Shown here: one piece after another, positions 7,506 to 11,100 of the stretch | Position numbering within the stretch: the first letter of the stretch is position 1 | How the letters are laid out: every line of letters begins with the position of its first letter | Source of the DNA: Nitrospirota bacterium | GTDB lineage: Bacteria > Nitrospirota > Nitrospiria > Nitrospirales > UBA8639 | Assembly (NCBI GenBank): GCA_029879555.1 | Contig: JAOUQB010000047.1 | Span: 1 to 11,100, forward strand | Direction: 5' to 3' | Length of the DNA: 11,100 bases | Translations under genes and position numbers: made by a program | Notes under the pieces: generated by a model | The model's input: the letters and a program-made list of their open reading frames with translations, nothing else | What the model was told of the DNA's origin: nothing | Databases searched by the model: none

Positions 7506-8129
7506 TTACGATGTAGTTTCATCCCTTGGGCCGACTTTTAACCGCAAGGCCAAGTCCATCAACATTTCAGCCAACGCTGCGCGATCCGTTTTTTCCTTTT
7601 TCAGGAGCTGGAGACTTTCCTGAAATTGCCGTTGCAATTCAGTGAATCGTTGGTCGTAATTCTCATTCAGTGCGGTTTTTTCCTGAGTGATCTGCTGTTC
7701 CATGGCCGCATGCTGTTGGGAAGTCTGCTGAGTTAATTGCGAGAGCTGCCCCTCAATGTTTGCCCGTAACGTTTGGATCACCTGCCCCACATCAGCTAAC
7801 GAGGTCGTGCGGCCAGTATTCTCTTCTTGAATATGATGCGTCAGCTTCGTCACTTCTTGGGTGAAATGCGCCTTGAGGGATTCCAAAGAACGGGTTACCT
7901 CTTCCCGAAGATTGGCACTCTCTTGCAATAACCCCTGCTCAAGAGTCTGCACCCGTTGATCAAACTCTCGACTTTGGGCTCCAAAAAGAATATCGCGAAC
8001 TTTTTCCAAGCTGCCATCTTCCGATGGGGGCACCTGTTCCGCAGAAGACAAATTATGTGGCGTAGTCGAAGAGCCAGAGACCTCATACGCAATGTTTTTT
8101 GACCGCTTGGCTGACTCAACTGGGTTCAT
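7506..8129 (-). CDS. Coiled-coil protein of the GTPase/OmpA cluster
   Basis: The 207-residue product begins with a low-complexity polar tail (1-38). A conserved-looking block follows, LEKVRDILFG at 41-50, continuing REFDQRVQTLEQGL at 54-67. A long Gln/Glu-rich coiled coil runs to about 180, and an amphipathic ending contains RAALAEMLMDLALRL (183-197). No signal peptide or membrane helix is present, so it should be cytosolic. I recognise no named family with certainty, but the start of the structured part is the sort of block expected to be a docking site. GGAG lies about nine bases before the ATG at 8129. It is the first gene of the run leading to the OmpA-like membrane protein (78 bases further) and the Ras-like GTPase, so a scaffold or effector role in that module is inferred. 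Confidence 0.8.
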   Translation of the reverse strand: MNPVESAKRSKNIAYEVSGSSTTPHNLSSAEQVPPSEDGSLEKVRDILFGAQSREFDQRVQTLEQGLLQESANLREEVTRSLESLKAHFTQEVTKLTHHIQEENTGRTTSLADVGQVIQTLRANIEGQLSQLTQQTSQQHAAMEQQITQEKTALNENYDQRFTELQRQFQESLQLLKKEKTDRAALAEMLMDLALRLKVGPRDETTS

Positions 8130-8450
8130 AGGTCTTTACTCCGTTAAAAGATCACAACCTAGGTAAGAACACTGATCTTGGGGCATCGTATCACTCTCAA
8201 GAACTCAGGAACAAGACCATCTTCTCCCGCCTCTTGGAGTTCAAGTTTTAGGGTGGAAGAACATGGCTTAGGCTTCTATCCCACAAAAGCACTAGAGAAA
8301 GGACGAACCACGCACAAGAGCTCTAAAAAAACCTGGCATGACAGTATGAAAGAAGGACGTATGATGACTGGGGGGGGACTAAAATAACGATAAAAATCCG
8401 AGTCTGGAAAATAGCCGATTGAGCAGGAGAGAAATTACTGGATCAGCTGG
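8130..8450. other. 321-base gap without a supported gene
   Basis: No gene is supported between the coiled-coil gene and the small acidic-protein gene. A plus-strand frame at 8178-8387 has no recognisable product. The stretch contains a run of eight G at 8370-8377, the palindrome AGAGCTCT near 8319, and a weak minus-strand promoter candidate at 8185-8214. It is long enough to hold the promoter and leader of the GTPase cluster. No tRNA or other recognisable RNA was seen. Confidence 0.5.
8185..8214 (-). promoter_or_regulatory. Weak promoter candidate for the coiled-coil/OmpA/GTPase operon
   Basis: On the minus strand TTGTTC (8209-8214) is followed after 18 bases by TACGAT (8185-8190), the latter preceded by TG one base upstream (extended -10 form). 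Both hexamers match the sigma-70 consensus only partly. It lies about 55 bases ahead of the ATG at 8129, a sensible leader length. Confidence 0.25.
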
Positions 8451-8657
8451 CTAATCTTTTTCAGGTTCCGCACCGCCATGCCGATGGGTGACTCGGTCTT
8501 CATCGAATAATTCGGCCATTTCTTGCGCCATGACGTCATTATCATGAGGGAGCGTCACCACGGACAATTCTTTTTTAATTTTAGGAGATTGGGCCTTGGG
8601 ATCTTTGTCGTCGATTTTGGAATCTCCCTGTTCTTTAGACTTGTTATCCTGTTTCAT
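8451..8657 (-). CDS. Small charged hypothetical protein
   Basis: The 68-residue protein is very rich in Lys, Asp and Glu. Its first half (1-30) is polar and probably disordered. The second half contains LSVVTLPHDND (31-41), MAQEMAELFDED (43-54) and a short His-rich stretch THRHGG. No signal peptide, membrane segment or metal-binding Cys is present, and I do not recognise a family. The start at 8657 has GAGGAG nine bases upstream. Other starts in the same frame are ATG at 8666, which touches the GAGGAG, and GTG at 8684, which overlaps the stop codon of the upstream zinc-ribbon gene (GTGA). Either way the gene is tightly coupled to the zinc-ribbon gene, so the two products probably work together. 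The function is unknown. Confidence 0.6.
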   Translation of the reverse strand: MKQDNKSKEQGDSKIDDKDPKAQSPKIKKELSVVTLPHDNDVMAQEMAELFDEDRVTHRHGGAEPEKD

Positions 8658-8666
8658 GCTACTCAT

Positions 8667-8672
8667 CTCCTC
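8667..8672 (-). promoter_or_regulatory. Ribosome binding site for the small charged protein
   Basis: GAGGAG on the minus strand lies nine bases before ATG at 8657. It touches the in-frame ATG at 8666 directly, which makes 8657 the better start. The site lies just beyond the stop codon of the zinc-ribbon gene. Confidence 0.55.
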
Positions 8673-8680
8673 TATGATGA

Positions 8681-9043
8681 TCACTCAAACGATTCCAAAA
8701 ATGACTGCTCCGGAAACTTGAGCTGACAGCTCGCACAGGTCACAAAATAGACCGATTCACGGACAGAGAGCACCGCCCGAAAATCTAAGGATACCCCGCG
8801 CTGCCGACAAGATTGGCAGGCAATTTCTTTGAGTCGATACGACACATCCGGTTGGGTTTGGAGATAAAATTCCATATCGGTATGCACAGGAAAGGTATAA
8901 TGGCAACCAAGACAAATCGCCTTCCATTCTCCATCACCTGCCGCCACGGTCCTGCTATCAATCCCAAACCGATTCCCCTTACAGATGGCACATTTCACCT
9001 CTCCTAAGCGGCCTTCAACGTCTTTAATACTTAATTGTACCAT
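8681..9043 (-). CDS. Tandem double zinc-ribbon protein
   Basis: The 120-residue protein carries four CxxC pairs: C18/C21, C44/C47, C76/C79 and C103/C106. They form two similar halves. Each has CxxC, about 22-23 intervening residues, then a second CxxC followed by a short aromatic segment ending F-P (CHYTFP at 47-52, CQLKFP at 106-111). This is a clear internal duplication of a four-Cys zinc ribbon, so two Zn ions are expected. No catalytic domain is attached. Protein or nucleic-acid binding is the likely role of such ribbons, but the target is unknown. The ATG at 9043 lacks a good Shine-Dalgarno. A plausible promoter lies at 9085-9113. It is the first gene of a two-gene unit with the 68-residue protein and diverges from the phosphatase gene. 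Confidence 0.8.
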   Translation of the reverse strand: MVQLSIKDVEGRLGEVKCAICKGNRFGIDSRTVAAGDGEWKAICLGCHYTFPVHTDMEFYLQTQPDVSYRLKEIACQSCRQRGVSLDFRAVLSVRESVYFVTCASCQLKFPEQSFLESFE

Positions 9044-9084
9044 AAGGTTTATTTTCTATTTTCCAACATTCTTCACGTCTCTTC

Positions 9085-9113
9085 AGTATAGGGCGAGGGG
9101 AGTCATCCCGCAA
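9085..9113 (-). promoter_or_regulatory. Sigma-70-type promoter for the zinc-ribbon gene
   Basis: On the minus strand TTGCGG (9108-9113) is followed after exactly 17 bases by TATACT (9085-9090), five of six matches to the -10 consensus. The -35 matches only in its TTG. Transcription would start near 9078, giving a leader of about 35 bases to the ATG at 9043. Confidence 0.45.
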
Positions 9114-9218
9114 CCACGACCCGCCAGCCTGCTGAATGAAACGGAGAAATTTGGAACCACCATGTTTTGGATCGTTCCTCTTGTGTTGGCCTCTCAGCCT
9201 GCCGACAAGATACGTATC

Positions 9219-9647
9219 ATGATAAGTTATGTCGATCATCAACTCTATATTGGCGAACAGGCCGATGCCGAATCTCCTCCAACATTCATTACTGCCGTCC
9301 TTTGGACGGCATTAGACATTCGCCTGTCCCCACCTCCCAATATCGTCTTTGCCAGATTACCCCTGAGGGAATATACCGAACCCGATCCTATTGACCTTGA
9401 AATGGGTGTCACCTGGCTTTGTCAACATCTTCCCGAGCATCATATTCTCGTAGCCTGTCGAGTAGGATTCGGTCGCTCCCCTTCACTGATAATTGCGTAT
9501 CTCTGTTGCCACCTGGGGCTCTCCTTTACGGAAGCCCAGGACCTCGTCGCTCAAAAACGTCCTGGTACCACCCCCCTTCCTCGCTTGGCCTCCGTCATCG
9601 AGCAATTGCAGTCCTCCTCTCCCGCCTTCCTCCCCCGTCTTCGTTAG
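9219..9647 (+). CDS. Dual-specificity protein phosphatase family protein
   Basis: From the ATG at 9219 the product has 142 residues. It begins with the segment SYVDHQLYIG, typical of the N-terminus of small dual-specificity phosphatases. The active-site loop is C80-R-V-G-F-G-R86-S, a complete C-x5-R signature with the thiol nucleophile and phosphate-binding Arg. A candidate general acid is D56 in EPDP. The residue before the nucleophile is Ala79, where the family normally has His, so thiol activation may be altered. The protein would hydrolyse phospho-Tyr or phospho-Ser/Thr, or another phosphoester, in the cytosol; the substrate is not evident. The start is uncertain: 9219 has no clear ribosome site, while ATG at 9162 (GGA six bases ahead) would add 19 mainly hydrophobic residues. 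It diverges from the zinc-ribbon gene. Confidence 0.82.
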   Translation: MISYVDHQLYIGEQADAESPPTFITAVLWTALDIRLSPPPNIVFARLPLREYTEPDPIDLEMGVTWLCQHLPEHHILVACRVGFGRSPSLIIAYLCCHLGLSFTEAQDLVAQKRPGTTPLPRLASVIEQLQSSSPAFLPRLR

Positions 9648-9661
9648 ACGCAAAAAATATT

Positions 9662-9676
9662 AGGGGCAATTCCCCT
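9662..9676. terminator. Weak hairpin after the phosphatase gene
   Basis: AGGGG (9662-9666) and CCCCT (9672-9676) form a five-base stem with the loop CAATT, 15 bases after the phosphatase stop codon. On the plus strand only a mildly T-rich stretch follows. On the minus strand the stem is followed by AATATTTTTT, so it looks better as a terminator of leftward transcripts. It may act in both directions. Confidence 0.3.
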
Positions 9677-9852
9677 CATTTCGTTCAATTCATCATCATT
9701 ATCCGATGAAGAATATTTCCAGTACCCAAGGACCATTTCCTGATTGCACTAGATATCTGGTACAACTCGTTTCGCGTTTTTTGGGAGATGAGCAATCGCA
9801 CCCAACCAGATCTATTTCTTAAACACAACAATTTCTCAGCACAATAGTCTCC

Positions 9853-10683
9853 ATGCCAGAGCTTCCAGAAGTTGAAGTCGTCGTTCGGCACCTCAAATCT
9901 CGCGTGCTTGGGGCAACCCTTGAGACGCTCACCATTCATCGTGCCGATATCGTCCGAACGGGACATGACCTCACCCCCTGGTTTCCTGGGGCACAAATCA
10001 CCCAGGTGCATCGAATGGGGAAATGTGTGGTCATGACGTGCGAACGCTCTCAGGACACTCGGTATCTTCTCTCGGAACTCGGCATGACCGGGCTGTGGTT
10101 TTTTCAAGCCACTTTAGCGACATCACCTCAACATATTCATTGCCACATCACCTTGTCCGGGACTCACACCAGCGACCTTCATTATTGGAATCCCCGCCGG
10201 TTTGGTCGACTGTGGCTATTTGATGCATCCGGGCTAGAAGCCTTCAGGCAGCGGCGATTTGGCCCTGATGCACTGGCCATTACTCAAGACGAGTTTTGCC
10301 ATTTAGTTCACTCAACTCGTGGGCAACTCAAGCCCTTCTTTCTGAACCAACATCACCTAGCCGGTATTGGCAATATCTATGCAAATGAAATTCTCTTTCG
10401 CGCCAACGTGCACCCTCATGCTAAAGGCCATCACCTTCGACGAGCATCATCTCAGCGACTCCACCAAACGATGCAAGAGGTCCTGCGAGAAGCCATCACA
10501 GCTGGCGGCTCATCAATTCAAGACTTTCGCGCGCCCAACGGCTCTCAAGGACACTTCCAGGATGCCCATCAGGTCTATCAAAAGGACGGCCTACCTTGCC
10601 CACATGGCTGCTCAACCCTTATCAAACGGCTACAGGAAGAACGTAGTTCCTTCTTTTGCCCATCCTGTCAAAAGAAACGCTGA
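9853..10683 (+). CDS. mutM: Formamidopyrimidine-DNA glycosylase (Fpg/MutM)
   Basis: This bifunctional base-excision repair enzyme removes 8-oxoguanine and formamidopyrimidines and then cleaves the abasic strand. The 276-residue length is normal. The N-terminus MPELPEVE contains the catalytic Pro2 and Glu3. K57 in MGKCVV is the conserved lysine. RRFGR at 115-119 is a DNA-contact region. The helix-two-turn-helix carries LAGIGNIYANEILF at 169-182. The C-terminal zinc finger has C249, C253, C269 and C272. Its first pair is C-x3-C (CPHGC), one residue longer than the common C-x2-C, but all four ligands are kept. The ATG at 9853 has no visible Shine-Dalgarno, yet the family N-terminus fixes it. It stands alone, 205 bases after the phosphatase gene. 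Confidence 0.97.
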   Translation: MPELPEVEVVVRHLKSRVLGATLETLTIHRADIVRTGHDLTPWFPGAQITQVHRMGKCVVMTCERSQDTRYLLSELGMTGLWFFQATLATSPQHIHCHITLSGTHTSDLHYWNPRRFGRLWLFDASGLEAFRQRRFGPDALAITQDEFCHLVHSTRGQLKPFFLNQHHLAGIGNIYANEILFRANVHPHAKGHHLRRASSQRLHQTMQEVLREAITAGGSSIQDFRAPNGSQGHFQDAHQVYQKDGLPCPHGCSTLIKRLQEERSSFFCPSCQKKR

Positions 10684-10699
10684 GACCGCATCTCCTTCC

Positions 10700-10728
10700 T
10701 TGAGGCATGTTCAGCCCTTTGTTAGAAT
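10700..10728 (+). promoter_or_regulatory. Sigma-70-type promoter for phoH
   Basis: TTGAGG (10700-10705), exactly 17 bases, then TAGAAT (10723-10728), five of six matches to the -10 consensus. A TG one base upstream gives an extended -10. Transcription should start near 10735, leaving a leader of about 54 bases before the GTG start codon at 10789. The -35 begins 17 bases after the fpg stop codon, so phoH has its own promoter. Confidence 0.6.
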
Positions 10729-10788
10729 GCAACCAGACGCTCAACATTATTGACACACAGGTTTTCAGGAAAGTCATTCACATCATCA

Positions 10789-11100
10789 GTGAAAAAAATA
10801 AAACTACAAGAAGGAGTTGATTTAGCGAATTTATTCGGCCCGCAGGACCTCCACCTTAAAATGATCGAAGGGGAACTGAAGATCAACATGGCCGCTCGCG
10901 GTGATGAGATCACCCTCGAGGGGCAATCCGAGTCCGTTAAACGAGCCGAACATATTTTACAGGAATTAGCCGATTGGACACGAACCCATCACGAGTTGAA
11001 ACCGGAAGACATTTCACGAGCCATCCGGGCCACAGAAGAACAACGCGACGCCCCTCTCAAACCCTACACCTTTTCTACCAATAATCTCTCCACGACAAAG
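10789..11100 (+). CDS. phoH: PhoH-family ATPase, N-terminal part (runs off the window)
   Basis: Only the first 104 residues are present; the frame is open at the window end. They match the N-terminal region of PhoH-like proteins: NLFGPQDLHLKMIEG near residues 14-28, then a small KH-like RNA-binding pattern (INMAARGDEITLEG near 32-45) and the linker LKPEDISRAIRAT near 74-86. The P-loop ATPase domain would follow beyond the window and cannot be checked. The chosen start is GTG (protein begins MKKIKLQEG). No in-frame ATG lies upstream; an AGGAAA about 17 bases away is too far to be a good ribosome site, and TTG at 10750 is a less likely alternative. PhoH proteins are linked to RNA metabolism and, in some species, phosphate starvation. 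Confidence 0.88.
   Translation, partial: MKKIKLQEGVDLANLFGPQDLHLKMIEGELKINMAARGDEITLEGQSESVKRAEHILQELADWTRTHHELKPEDISRAIRATEEQRDAPLKPYTFSTNNLSTTK

Noticed and set aside
7912..7927. Plus-strand TTGGCAC...TTGCA resembling a sigma-54 promoter
   Set aside because: GG and GC are nine rather than ten bases apart, and it lies inside and antisense to the coiled-coil gene.
8178..8387. 69-codon plus-strand frame in the gap
   Set aside because: No recognisable product and no ribosome site; it runs through the G8 tract and opposes the surrounding genes.
8985..9218. Longer N-terminus for the phosphatase, starting at 8985
   Set aside because: It would overlap the start of the divergent zinc-ribbon gene and its promoter and add residues unlike the family; 9219 (or 9162) is more plausible.
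9209..9218. GATACGTATC palindrome directly before the phosphatase ATG
   Set aside because: A ten-base palindrome is common by chance, and its position against the start codon could equally be accidental.
9685..10107. 140-codon minus-strand frame over the start of fpg
   Set aside because: It is antisense to the clear Fpg N-terminus and has no recognisable domain or ribosome site.

Overview
The window is a dense bacterial chromosomal stretch of roughly 50% G+C. Most likely it comes from a Nitrospirota (Nitrospira-like) genome. That assignment is an inference from gene content: a prokaryotic Ras-like GTPase beside an OmpA-type membrane protein, a sigma-54 activator, DUF481 and DUF3047 exported proteins, a stand-alone dual-specificity phosphatase, Fpg and PhoH. 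No rRNA, tRNA, IS element, CRISPR array or prophage gene was seen.

Layout. From 9043 leftwards to 314 every gene lies on the minus strand; from 9219 to the right end every gene lies on the plus strand. The divergence point is at 9044-9218. In transcription order, the minus-strand genes form three sets. (i) A double zinc-ribbon protein (9043-8681) overlaps or abuts a 68-residue charged protein (8657-8451). (ii) After a 321-base gap comes a coiled-coil protein (8129-7506), a one-pass membrane protein with a cytoplasmic N-terminal half and an OmpA-like C-terminal domain (7427-5646), and a Ras-like GTPase (5649-5137) that starts inside the stop codon of the membrane protein. (iii) A sigma-54-dependent activator (5025-3250) is followed by a DUF481 outer-membrane barrel (2951-1893), a DUF3047 exported protein (1640-912) and a degenerate receiver-domain protein (880-314). 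Bases 1-313 hold no convincing gene but contain an 18-base perfect palindrome and a spaced direct repeat.

Plus strand: a dual-specificity phosphatase (9219-9647), the DNA glycosylase Fpg/MutM (9853-10683), and the start of a PhoH-family ATPase (10789 to the window end) behind a good sigma-70-type promoter.

How they may work together. The most interesting unit is set (ii). It looks like a membrane-anchored small-GTPase module: GTPase in the cytosol, a coiled-coil partner, and a transmembrane protein whose cytoplasmic part may be a GTPase platform and whose periplasmic part is an OmpA-like domain lacking the usual diaminopimelate-contacting Asp. Set (iii) pairs an activator with envelope proteins, and a minimal -24/-12-like element precedes the DUF481 gene, so the activator may control its envelope neighbours. 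These functional links are inference from gene order and motifs.
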